35,220 bases of DNA, taken from NCBI RefSeq assembly GCF_937872355.1, contig NZ_CALMSV010000212.1, positions 1 to 35,220 of the forward strand. Direction: 5' to 3'. This stretch comes from an uncultured Sphingorhabdus sp. (GTDB lineage Bacteria; Pseudomonadota; Alphaproteobacteria; Sphingomonadales; Sphingomonadaceae). Numbering within the stretch: position 1 is the stretch's first letter; each line of letters opens with the position of its first letter. The notes under the pieces are model-generated. The model worked only from the letters and a program-made list of their open reading frames with translations. It ran no database searches and was not told the DNA's origin. Below, in pieces: positions 1 through 7,349 of this stretch. The translations under genes were made by a program, and so were the position numbers.

Positions 1-1096
1 TATCCGAAATCAACTGCGCGACTGAAACTGTACCGCCTTCGAGGTGCAGGTTCGACGGGCTGGTTCCCGGCGCTCCGCTGCCGCCCCGGCTGGCGTGGCC
101 GGTCGGCTTTAGTCCCAATTGACGCGCGGCTGCACTGTCCATCATCCAGCCTGTGAGCACACCCTTGTCGATGATCGCCGTCCGCAATGTCGGAAGACCC
201 TCTCCATCAAATGCCCGGCTGCCGAGGCCGCGCGGACGCAACGGATCATCGATGATGCTGATTGCGCTGTCGAACAATGCTTCGCCCAGCGCATCGAGCA
301 GGAAGCTCGTTTTGCGCGCAATCATGCTGCCGCCAATCGCACCCATCAGATGGCCGACGAGCGAGCTGCCAATGCGCGGGTCAAAGATCACCGGCATCGA
401 ACCGCTCTTCACAGAACCGGGGTTGACGCGGCGCACGGCACGCTCGCCTGCCCGTTTACCGATCGCTTCTGCGCTATCGAGGTCCGCGCGATGACGGGCT
501 GAGCGCCAGTCATAGTCGCGTTCCTTGGCATCACCTTCGCCGGCAAGAACGCTAGCCGAAACGCCATAACCGGAAGCATGGTTGGCGCCCGCAAATCCAT
601 GGCTGGTGGCGAGCGCGAAAATCGAACGGCCTGCGCTTGCACCAGCGCCTTCGCTGTTGGTAACACCCTTGACAGCCCTGGCTGCATTTTCACAGGCAAG
701 CGCAACCTCGCGCAATGATTGCGGATCGGGATCTGCACCGTCGTCGCTGTCGACATCCGGAACCGCACCTTTGAGAAGCATCTCAGCTGGGGCAAGGCCT
801 GCATATGGATCCTCGGGTGCCTCGCGTGCCATATCCAGAGCGCGGGCAACCAGCCCCTTTAAAACGTCCGGATTCATGCTCGACGATGAAATGGTGGCGG
901 AGCGCTGGCCGAGAAAAACCCGCAGGCCTATTTCTTCGCCTTCCGACCGAACAACATCTTCCAGCGCGCCAAGACGCACCTGAACTTCGGTAGAGGCATC
1001 GCAATGATAAACAGCGTCGGCAGCGTCAGCGCCTGCCTTTTTGGCCTGTTCGACAAGATTTACGGCGCGCTCAAGCGCCTCATTGGGTGTCAGCAT
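1..1096 (-). CDS. pmbA: TldD/PmbA family protein, PmbA (TldE) type; 3' end cut by the window edge
   Basis: The frame from an ATG at 1094-1096 (protein begins MLTPNEALERAV) stays open to the window edge, giving 365 codons. The family is usually about 450 residues, so roughly the last 80 are missing. The N-terminal part (EIGLRVFLGQRSATISSSS) and the later part (GTSPSNLHLEGGTVS) match TldD/PmbA proteins. The TldD zinc motif HExxxH is absent in the visible part, which fits the PmbA/TldE partner. In the known family, TldD and TldE form a cytoplasmic heteromeric metalloprotease that trims small peptides such as microcin precursors and helps degrade CcdA. The partner TldD is not in this window. The gene lies 35 bp downstream of a small membrane protein gene on the same strand, with only a weak ribosome binding site (GCGGG). 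Confidence 0.85.
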   Translation of the reverse strand, partial: MLTPNEALERAVNLVEQAKKAGADAADAVYHCDASTEVQVRLGALEDVVRSEGEEIGLRVFLGQRSATISSSSMNPDVLKGLVARALDMAREAPEDPYAGLAPAEMLLKGAVPDVDSDDGADPDPQSLREVALACENAARAVKGVTNSEGAGASAGRSIFALATSHGFAGANHASGYGVSASVLAGEGDAKERDYDWRSARHRADLDSAEAIGKRAGERAVRRVNPGSVKSGSMPVIFDPRIGSSLVGHLMGAIGGSMIARKTSFLLDALGEALFDSAISIIDDPLRPRGLGSRAFDGEGLPTLRTAIIDKGVLTGWMMDSAAARQLGLKPTGHASRGGSGAPGTSPSNLHLEGGTVSVAQLISD

Positions 1097-1131
1097 ATAA
1101 CCCGCTTAGGCGCGGGTCCGATTCCGGTCAA

Positions 1132-1482
1132 TCAGGGTATGATGATGATGATCGCCATCAAGGCAGTCGGAATCCCGATCGCAGCACCCCATAATTTGAA
1201 CAGGTCCTTGCGGAATGCGCCTTCGACATCGTCTTCATGACGGGCATCGATCAGCTGCCATTTCCGTTCAAGGTTGCGGCACGGCAGGATCACCAGGGCG
1301 ACTAACACGACAAGAAGGAAATAAGGCCAGATGGCCATTCCCGAACCCTTGACCTGAGGCGACACCTCAAAAATCAAAAGCATTGTATAAACGACCAACG
1401 CATAGGCGATATGCGTGCTCATCTTCTTGGCATGGTCGATATATGTTGCGCCATGCGACGCCAATTGGGCTTTGGAAGCCAT
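1132..1482 (-). CDS. small integral membrane protein, unknown function
   Basis: This is a 116-residue protein with three hydrophobic segments at about residues 25-40, 49-68 and 97-116. The last segment runs to the C-terminus with a string of isoleucines. A charged stretch (RNLERKWQLIDARHEDDVEG) lies between helices 2 and 3 and is probably cytoplasmic. The start is supported by GGGGAG about 6 nt upstream. I do not recognise a family. The gene lies between queE and pmbA on the same strand. Its upstream region carries two copies of TGTCACC, 11 bp apart on the plus strand, which could be a regulator site. It could be cotranscribed with pmbA 35 bp downstream, but nothing in the sequence links the two functions. 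Confidence 0.75.
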   Translation of the reverse strand: MASKAQLASHGATYIDHAKKMSTHIAYALVVYTMLLIFEVSPQVKGSGMAIWPYFLLVVLVALVILPCRNLERKWQLIDARHEDDVEGAFRKDLFKLWGAAIGIPTALMAIIIIIP

Positions 1483-1559
1483 AGCACTCTCCCCTGCTAC
1501 TCTCCGGGGAAGAGATTGTCACCAAAGTGTCACCGAGTCAAAGGGGTTTACCAAGGACT

Positions 1560-2198
1560 TTAGGGTAGACCTAAAAGCTTGTGATTCTGAAGGCTTAGGC
1601 GCCATTTTGGGTGGCTGTCGACGAATGCGATCGCGGCAGCGCGGTTCGCCTGATTCGCTTCGGCATTTCCGCCATCCATCGGCTGGATCAGGAAATGATC
1701 GAAAGCCCAGCTCTCCATCACCTCTGTATCGCTGCCGGTCTGCGGCCAGACGAGCTTGAGTTCGTTACCCTGACGCTGCACGACCTCGCTTCCCGCCTTG
1801 GGGCTGATGCACACCCAGTCGATACCGGGATGGGTCGCGATGGTACCGTTGCTTTCGATCGCGATGGTAAAGTCTCGCGCGTGCAATGCCTCAACCAAGG
1901 TGTCGTCGACCTGCAGCATCGGCTCCCCACCGGTGATTACAATATAGCGGTGCTCGCCTCCCTCGCCCCAAAGCTCTGCCGCCTTGGTGGCGAGTTCGGA
2001 AGCCTCATATCGCCCGCCATTTTCGCCATCCATACCGACGAAATCGGTGTCGCAAAATTGGCAGACAGCGGAGGAGCGATCCCGCTCCAGCCCGCTCCAC
2101 AGATTGCATCCGGCAAAGCGCAGGAACACCGCCCGTCGTCCGGCGTGCACCCCCTCACCTTGCAAGGTCAGGAAGATTTCCTTGACCGCGTAGCTCAT
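1560..2198 (-). CDS. queE: 7-carboxy-7-deazaguanine synthase QueE
   Basis: QueE is a radical-SAM enzyme that converts 6-carboxy-tetrahydropterin to 7-carboxy-7-deazaguanine in queuosine precursor synthesis. The 212-residue protein has the QueE-type cluster motif C31-x14-C46-x2-C49, which differs from the classical CxxxCxxC. It starts with the conserved VKEIFLTLQGEGVHAG and contains ITGGEP (SAM-binding glycine motif). Length fits the family. The start codon overlaps the queC stop by 4 bp (ATGA), so translation is probably coupled and the pair forms one operon. QueC, the next enzyme in the pathway, is encoded directly upstream. QueD and QueF are not in this window. Confidence 0.95.
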   Translation of the reverse strand: MSYAVKEIFLTLQGEGVHAGRRAVFLRFAGCNLWSGLERDRSSAVCQFCDTDFVGMDGENGGRYEASELATKAAELWGEGGEHRYIVITGGEPMLQVDDTLVEALHARDFTIAIESNGTIATHPGIDWVCISPKAGSEVVQRQGNELKLVWPQTGSDTEVMESWAFDHFLIQPMDGGNAEANQANRAAAIAFVDSHPKWRLSLQNHKLLGLP

Positions 2199-2878
2199 GC
2201 GTAAACCGTTGGGTCTGGTAGGCCCGCATCGATAAAGCCCTTGGCGCGCAGGCGGCAGCTGTCACATTTCCCGCAGGCCTTATTATCGGGCGTCGGATCA
2301 TAGCAAGTCCAGCTCATCCCCGCATCGAGGCCCAGCCGGTGCGCTTCGCGCGCAATATCGGCCTTGGTCATGTACTGCAGTGGGGTATGCACAGTGAAGC
2401 GGTCACCCTGCACGCCCGCCTTGGTTGCCAGATTTGCCATATCCTCAAATGCGCGGATGAATTCCGGACGGCAATCGGGATAGCCCGAATAATCGAGCGC
2501 ATTGACCCCTATAAACAGGTCACGCGCGCCGCGGGCTTCGGCCAGGCCAAGGCAAAGCGACAGAAAAATTGTGTTGCGCGCCGGAACATAGGTCACCGGG
2601 ATAGCGCTTTCGTCAACGCCTTCTTTCGGAACATTGATATCGGCGGTGAGCGCGGAGCCGCCAAAACGGCGCAGATCAAGCGGCAACACAATATGTTCAG
2701 CCGCGCCAAGATGCGCGGCGATACGTGCAGCACTGTCGAGCTCGATCCGGTGGCGCTGATTGTAGTCGATAGTCAGCGCGTGGATCGCATAGCCTGCCTC
2801 ACGGGCAAGCCCGGCAACGACCATCGAGTCGAGACCGCCCGATAACAGGACGACTGCGGATTTAGCGTTTGAGGACAT
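2195..2878 (-). CDS. queC: 7-cyano-7-deazaguanine synthase QueC
   Basis: QueC uses ATP and ammonia to convert 7-carboxy-7-deazaguanine to preQ0, the precursor of queuosine in tRNA. The 227-residue protein has the PP-loop ATPase motif SGGLDS at residues 13-18 and a zinc site made of C192, C202, C205 and C208 (pattern CGKCDSC near the C-terminus). It is the first gene of a queC-queE pair overlapping by 4 bp. Its start lies only 35 nt after the 3' end of tRNA-Arg on the same strand. The upstream sequence has no strong Shine-Dalgarno, so start strength is uncertain. No preQ1 riboswitch is recognisable in the short leader. Confidence 0.95.
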   Translation of the reverse strand: MSSNAKSAVVLLSGGLDSMVVAGLAREAGYAIHALTIDYNQRHRIELDSAARIAAHLGAAEHIVLPLDLRRFGGSALTADINVPKEGVDESAIPVTYVPARNTIFLSLCLGLAEARGARDLFIGVNALDYSGYPDCRPEFIRAFEDMANLATKAGVQGDRFTVHTPLQYMTKADIAREAHRLGLDAGMSWTCYDPTPDNKACGKCDSCRLRAKGFIDAGLPDPTVYA

Positions 2879-2913
2879 TATTTTGGGGCTACTCTCACAC
2901 GGGGAGAGGAAAA

Positions 2914-2990
2914 TGGCGCACCCAGAACGATTCGAACGTCCGACCCCCAGATTCGTAGTCTGGTGCTCTATCCAGCTGAGCTATGGGTGC
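2914..2990 (-). tRNA. tRNA-Arg (anticodon ACG)
   Basis: The minus strand gives a complete 77-nt cloverleaf with encoded CCA. The acceptor arms are GCACCCA and TGGGTGC, the D-loop has AGCTGGATAGAGC, the anticodon stem is CCAGA/TCTGG around loop CTACGAA, and the T arm has GTTCGAATC. The anticodon at loop positions 34-36 is ACG, which reads CGN arginine codons after A34-to-I34 editing. The 3' end is followed by a TTTT tract. It is transcribed toward queC, 35 nt away. Its promoter must lie in the 54-bp gap or in the 3' end of the DUF1254 gene. Confidence 0.97.
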
Positions 2991-3044
2991 GTGGAGCGGT
3001 GCCAATAGGCCTGCGCTCCGGGATTCGCAAGCCCTATTTTGCGC

Positions 3045-3596
3045 TCATTTCTCGAGCAATTTGGCGCTGACCGTGCGGCACTTCGATTTGCGACGTATTG
3101 CGTCGATTTGCTCAAATTCGGCCGGGTCGGAGAGCAAAATGCGGATCAAGGCGATACCCCGGTCGTAACCCAGTTCGACTGCTTCATAGCCGGCTGGTGC
3201 CTTTTGTCCTTTGCGCAGCAACGCCAATCGCGCCGTTTTGCCACCTGTATCGCGATCACTTCGGACGGCAGCGACATCGGTTCGTGCGTCGAAAATGCTG
3301 ATCGACCAATAGTGTTCAGGAACTGGTTCGACATCGACCAGCACACCCCCCTGCGACAGATCGAACACGCAAGATGAATAGACAAGGTCGGGGCTGGGAC
3401 GCACAATCGGTTGGCGATCCGCCGTTGCCATCGGGCCAAAAGCGAACACATTGGCACGGCCATTGCCGTCGGCATTGCCGATCCGCTTCATGGCAGCGGA
3501 CATCAGGACATAAGGTGTTGCGACCAGCGTGCCATGCCAGGCGATAGCAGCAGCGGCGAGGCCAGCGAGCAGCGGGAGCAGCCATTTGCGGATCAT
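3045..3596 (-). CDS. DUF1254 domain-containing protein, membrane-anchored
   Basis: The 183-residue protein has an N-terminal hydrophobic segment (residues 4-22) that should act as a signal anchor, followed by a domain resembling DUF1254 (NVFAFGPMATADRQPIVRPS, then a beta-rich stretch with HYWSISIFDARTD). In many bacteria DUF1254 and DUF1214 are fused in one exported protein of unknown function. Here they are on two adjacent genes overlapping by 4 bp (ATGA at 3593-3596), with DUF1214 first. GGGAG lies about 8 nt before the start. The split arrangement suggests the two products work together in the periplasm or at the inner membrane. The biochemical function is not known to me. Confidence 0.8.
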   Translation of the reverse strand: MIRKWLLPLLAGLAAAAIAWHGTLVATPYVLMSAAMKRIGNADGNGRANVFAFGPMATADRQPIVRPSPDLVYSSCVFDLSQGGVLVDVEPVPEHYWSISIFDARTDVAAVRSDRDTGGKTARLALLRKGQKAPAGYEAVELGYDRGIALIRILLSDPAEFEQIDAIRRKSKCRTVSAKLLEK

Positions 3597-4168
3597 GCGC
3601 AGGTCTCCCTTTTGATGGTGGGCAGCTTTGCCTTGGCCGGATCATTGAGCAGCGCACCCTTTGGATGGTAGGTGCGCAGAGTAAGGTCGAATTGCGGCGT
3701 CCGCCCTGTTGGCAGCCACACTCCATCCACAGATTGCGGGGAAACGGTGAAGGACCAGTTGCCGTTTGCATCGCGTTCAGGCGCATTCCCGCCCACCGAC
3801 CAGCGATTGGCTTCATTCTTCACCAGCCAGCCTTCGCCTTTGTAGAGGGTGATACTCCACCAGCGCGCATCAAGTTCGCCGCCGTTGACCGTGTAAATAC
3901 ACCGACCATCAAGAGGCTTACCCTCACTGTCGGTGCGGGCGATGAAATACATCGCTTCCTTCGCCGGCAGCGCCAGCAGGCCGAACAGCGCCACACGCGC
4001 CCGCGTCAATGCAGACGCATCAGCCGTTCCCTGATCGGTGTTGGCGCTCCAGGGCCCGTTGGTCACCTGCCGACCCATATCGGCACCGCGCACCTGGTGG
4101 ACTGCGTAAACCGTTCCGCCCGCTAGCCCCAACAGGATGCAGATCGAATATCGCAACCATGGCTTCAT
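3593..4168 (-). CDS. DUF1214 domain-containing protein, membrane-anchored
   Basis: The 191-residue protein has an N-terminal signal anchor (about residues 6-24) and a DUF1214-like domain. The features seen are PLDGRCIYTVNGGELDARWW, SITLYKGEGWLV, and FTVSPQSVDGVWLPTGRTPQ followed by a C-terminal beta segment, typical of this family. AGGGAGAG lies 5-8 nt upstream of the ATG. The gene overlaps the DUF1254 gene by 4 bp and starts 35 bp downstream of the ppdK stop codon, so it could receive read-through from the glyQ-glyS-ppdK transcript. Function of the family is unestablished. Confidence 0.85.
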   Translation of the reverse strand: MKPWLRYSICILLGLAGGTVYAVHQVRGADMGRQVTNGPWSANTDQGTADASALTRARVALFGLLALPAKEAMYFIARTDSEGKPLDGRCIYTVNGGELDARWWSITLYKGEGWLVKNEANRWSVGGNAPERDANGNWSFTVSPQSVDGVWLPTGRTPQFDLTLRTYHPKGALLNDPAKAKLPTIKRETCA

Positions 4169-4203
4169 GAAATCTCTCCCTAAAAGAAGAGACTAAACGA
4201 AGC

Positions 4204-6855
4204 TCAAGCCTTGCGCAACGCAGCCTGCGCCGCCGCCAGCCGCGCAATCGGCACGCGGTAGGGGGAGGCGCTGACATAATCGAGGCCGGTCTGCTCGCAG
4301 AAGGCGATAGAGGCAGGGTCACCGCCATGTTCGCCGCAAATGCCAAGCTTGATGTCAGGCCGCGTCTTGCGGCCCTTGTCCGCGGCAATCTCGATCAACT
4401 GGCCGACGCCTTCGACATCGAGCGACACGAACGGATCAGTCGCATAAATGCCCTTGTCGACATAATGGATCAGGAAGCGCGCGGCATCGTCGCGCGAGAC
4501 GCCCAGCGTTGTTTGCGTGAGGTCGTTGGTACCGAACGAGAAGAAGGCCCCCACCTCGGCGATTTCGTCTGCCATCAGGGCGGCGCGCGGCAGTTCGATC
4601 ATCGTGCCGACCAGATACTCAATCCGCTTGCCCTGTTCGGCAAAGACCGCCTCGGCGGCCTTGTCGACTACATCCTTCATCAATTCGAGCTCGCGGCGCG
4701 TGCCGACCAGCGGGATCATGATTTCGGGGACCGGTGCAGTGGGAAGCGCACAGGCCGCCTCGAAAATCGCCCGCGCCTGCATCTCGTAGATTTCGGGATA
4801 AGTGACGCCCAGTCGGCAGCCACGATGGCCGAGCATCGGGTTGAACTCGTGCAGTTCGGATGCGCGCTGCTTCAGCACTTCGATGCCCACGCCTGCGGCC
4901 TCGGCAACCTCGGCAAAATCGGCCTCCTGCGTCGGCAGGAATTCGTGCAGCGGCGGGTCGAGCAGGCGGATGGTGACCGGCAGTCCAGCCATCACCTCGA
5001 ATATCGCGACAAAATCCTTGCGCTGCTCGGGCAGCAGCTTGTCGAGCGCAGCGCGGCGACCGCGTTCATCCTCGGCCAAAATCATTTGGCGCACGGCAGT
5101 GATGCGCGACGCATCGAAGAACATATGTTCGGTACGGCACAGCCCGATGCCCTCAGCCCCGAAATCACGCGCGGTTTGCGCATCAAGCGGGGTTTCGGCA
5201 TTGGCGCGCACCTTCATCCGGCGCGAACCATCAGCCCATTCCATCAGGGTGCCGAAATCGCCCACCAGCTCAGGCTGCAGCGTGGGGACAGCACCGGCCA
5301 TCACTTCTCCGGTCGCGCCATCGATGGTGATGACATCACCTTCGCGGAGCTCACGGCCTGCAACGCGCAGCACCTTCGCAGCATTGTCGATGGCAAGGCT
5401 GCCCGCACCCGAAACGCAGGGGCGGCCCATGCCGCGCGCAACCACTGCCGCGTGGCTGGTCATGCCGCCCCGTGCGGTCAAAATGCCGCGCGCTGCGTGC
5501 ATGCCGTGAATGTCTTCCGGGCTTGTTTCAACGCGGACGAGGATCACCGCCTCGCCGCGATCATTCCATTTCTCCGCCGTGTCGGCATCGAAAACGATCT
5601 TGCCCGAAGCCGCACCGGGCGAAGCCGGAAGGCCCTTGGTCAGCACATCGCGCGGCGCCTGAGGGTCAAGCGTCGGGTGGAGCAACTGGTCAAGCGCCAT
5701 CGGATCGACGCGCAGCACCGCTTCCTCACGCGTGATCAGCCCCTCAGCCGCCATGTCGACCGCGATCTTGAGCGCCGCTTTGGCGGTGCGTTTGCCCGAA
5801 CGGGTCTGCAGCATCCATAACTTGCCGCGTTCGACGGTGAACTCGATATCCTGCATGTCGCGATAATGCCGCTCCAGCGTGTCGAACACGGCTGCCAGCT
5901 CGGCATAGGCCTCTGGCATTGCCTCTTCCATGCTGAGCGGCTTGGCGCCTGCTACCTCGCGCGCTGCCTTGGTCAGATATTGCGGGGTGCGGATACCGGC
6001 GACGACATCCTCGCCCTGCGCATTGATCAGATATTCGCCATAATAGGCATTTTCGCCGGTCGCCGGGTCGCGGGTGAAGGCAACGCCCGTTGCCGAAGTG
6101 TCGCCCATATTGCCGAACACCATCGCCTGCACATTGACCGCAGTTCCCCAGTCACCGGGGATGGAGTTGAGCCGGCGATAGACCTTGGCACGATCCGATT
6201 CCCAGCTGGCAAACACCGCGCCGACCGCGCCCCAAAGCTGTTCGTTCACATCCTGTGGGAATGGCTTGCCCCATTCACCCTCGACCAGCTTCTTATATTC
6301 GGCGACCAGTTCAATGAGGTCGTTGGCTTCCAGTTCGGTATCGAGAAAATAACCGCGATCTTCCTTGGCAATCTCCAGCGCATCTTCGAACGCATGATGA
6401 TCGAGACCCAACACGACATCGGCGTACATCTGGATGAAGCGGCGATAGCTATCCCACGCAAAGCGCGCGTCTCCGCTCGAAGCTGCGAGGCCTTCGACGG
6501 TTTTGTCGTTAAGCCCCAGATTCAGAACGGTATCCATCATCCCCGGCATCGAAACCCGCGCGCCCGAACGCACCGAGACGAGCAGCGGATTGGCGGGATC
6601 GCCAAAGCGTTTGCCGGTAACGCCCTCGATATGCGCAATGCCGTTCGCAACCTGTTCTGTCAGGCCATCCGGGAAGGCTTCGCCATTGGCGTAATAGGCG
6701 GTGCAGACCTCGGTCGTGATCGTAAAGCCGGGGGGCACAGGCAGGCCAATCGCGGCCATGCCGTCCAGATTGGCACCCTTGCCACCGAGCAAATTCTTGT
6801 TGCCCGCACCCTTATCGTCAACGCCGCCGCCGAAGCGGTATACATATTGGGTCAC
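4204..6855 (-). CDS. ppdK: pyruvate, phosphate dikinase
   Basis: The enzyme interconverts pyruvate, ATP and phosphate with phosphoenolpyruvate, AMP and pyrophosphate, and lets the cell make PEP from pyruvate. The 883-residue length is typical. The N-terminal ATP-grasp region begins [20 protein letters not shown]. The phosphohistidine domain has [13 protein letters not shown], with the phosphocarrier His at residue 468 and the regulatory-type Thr at 466. The C-terminal PEP-binding barrel has [12 protein letters not shown] with catalytic Cys 840. The start lies 16 bp after the stop of a small membrane protein gene that itself follows glyS, so ppdK probably belongs to a glyQ-glyS-orf-ppdK operon. 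A 497-codon open frame on the opposite strand is a codon-bias shadow. Confidence 0.97.
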   Translation of the reverse strand: MTQYVYRFGGGVDDKGAGNKNLLGGKGANLDGMAAIGLPVPPGFTITTEVCTAYYANGEAFPDGLTEQVANGIAHIEGVTGKRFGDPANPLLVSVRSGARVSMPGMMDTVLNLGLNDKTVEGLAASSGDARFAWDSYRRFIQMYADVVLGLDHHAFEDALEIAKEDRGYFLDTELEANDLIELVAEYKKLVEGEWGKPFPQDVNEQLWGAVGAVFASWESDRAKVYRRLNSIPGDWGTAVNVQAMVFGNMGDTSATGVAFTRDPATGENAYYGEYLINAQGEDVVAGIRTPQYLTKAAREVAGAKPLSMEEAMPEAYAELAAVFDTLERHYRDMQDIEFTVERGKLWMLQTRSGKRTAKAALKIAVDMAAEGLITREEAVLRVDPMALDQLLHPTLDPQAPRDVLTKGLPASPGAASGKIVFDADTAEKWNDRGEAVILVRVETSPEDIHGMHAARGILTARGGMTSHAAVVARGMGRPCVSGAGSLAIDNAAKVLRVAGRELREGDVITIDGATGEVMAGAVPTLQPELVGDFGTLMEWADGSRRMKVRANAETPLDAQTARDFGAEGIGLCRTEHMFFDASRITAVRQMILAEDERGRRAALDKLLPEQRKDFVAIFEVMAGLPVTIRLLDPPLHEFLPTQEADFAEVAEAAGVGIEVLKQRASELHEFNPMLGHRGCRLGVTYPEIYEMQARAIFEAACALPTAPVPEIMIPLVGTRRELELMKDVVDKAAEAVFAEQGKRIEYLVGTMIELPRAALMADEIAEVGAFFSFGTNDLTQTTLGVSRDDAARFLIHYVDKGIYATDPFVSLDVEGVGQLIEIAADKGRKTRPDIKLGICGEHGGDPASIAFCEQTGLDYVSASPYRVPIARLAAAQAALRKA

Positions 6856-6871
6856 ATTTACTCCGATTCAG

Positions 6872-7324
6872 CTATTTTAGTGGCTTCGCACGCTGCCATT
6901 GCTCTTGAATTTCCCGGCCCAGCCGTCCCGTTGCCGATATCGGCGGGGTACCGCCTTTCATTTGCAGCTTCACTCGTTTGAACAGAAGGAAGTTGCTTTC
7001 TTCAACCGATTGGACCTGATTCCAACGCAGAAAAAGCATAGGATGGAAAAGCCTGAACATCATCGACGGACGAAGAAACATTCCTTCACGTTCAAACCAC
7101 GCGTTAATACATGAGCCATAGTTGACGGCGAAAAATCCGGGCCCAATTGACATACTCTGCCAAAGCAGGCGCTTTGCGTTTGGCGAAGGATCCGCAACGG
7201 CCAAATGATGTTCTGCAAGAGTCGACCAACCGAATAATGATAGGAATCGTGCGACGATTATCCACATGACGACAAATGCCAGCATGAAAAGCGGGACAAA
7301 CAATGCGGGAGAAATTTGTTCCAT
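6872..7324 (-). CDS. small membrane protein with a possible PH-like domain, unknown function
   Basis: I chose the ATG at 7322-7324 (MEQISPALFV) because AGAGGGAC lies just upstream and because it begins 25 bp after the glyS stop. A longer frame would run back into glyS. The 150-residue product has one clear N-terminal transmembrane helix (about residues 6-28). The rest is soluble, and a stretch with MFLRPSMMFRLFHPMLFLRW followed by alternating beta-like residues resembles bacterial PH-like domains; this is an inference from pattern only. Base composition is lower in GC than ppdK and most of glyS (27 of 60 in 7021-7080 by hand count), which may mean late insertion into a glyQ-glyS-ppdK cluster. 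Function unknown. Confidence 0.75.
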   Translation of the reverse strand: MEQISPALFVPLFMLAFVVMWIIVARFLSLFGWSTLAEHHLAVADPSPNAKRLLWQSMSIGPGFFAVNYGSCINAWFEREGMFLRPSMMFRLFHPMLFLRWNQVQSVEESNFLLFKRVKLQMKGGTPPISATGRLGREIQEQWQRAKPLK

Positions 7325-7349
7325 TGTCCCTCTATTTCGCAGAGCGAGT

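Noticed and set aside
4327-5820. 497-codon open frame on the plus strand
   Set aside because: It lies wholly antisense to ppdK, is rich in R, H, A and Q as expected from reverse reading of GC-rich codons, and shows no family motif.
5866-6981. 371-codon plus-strand open frame across the ppdK 5' end
   Set aside because: Antisense shadow of ppdK and the following small gene, with no ribosome binding site or recognisable domain.
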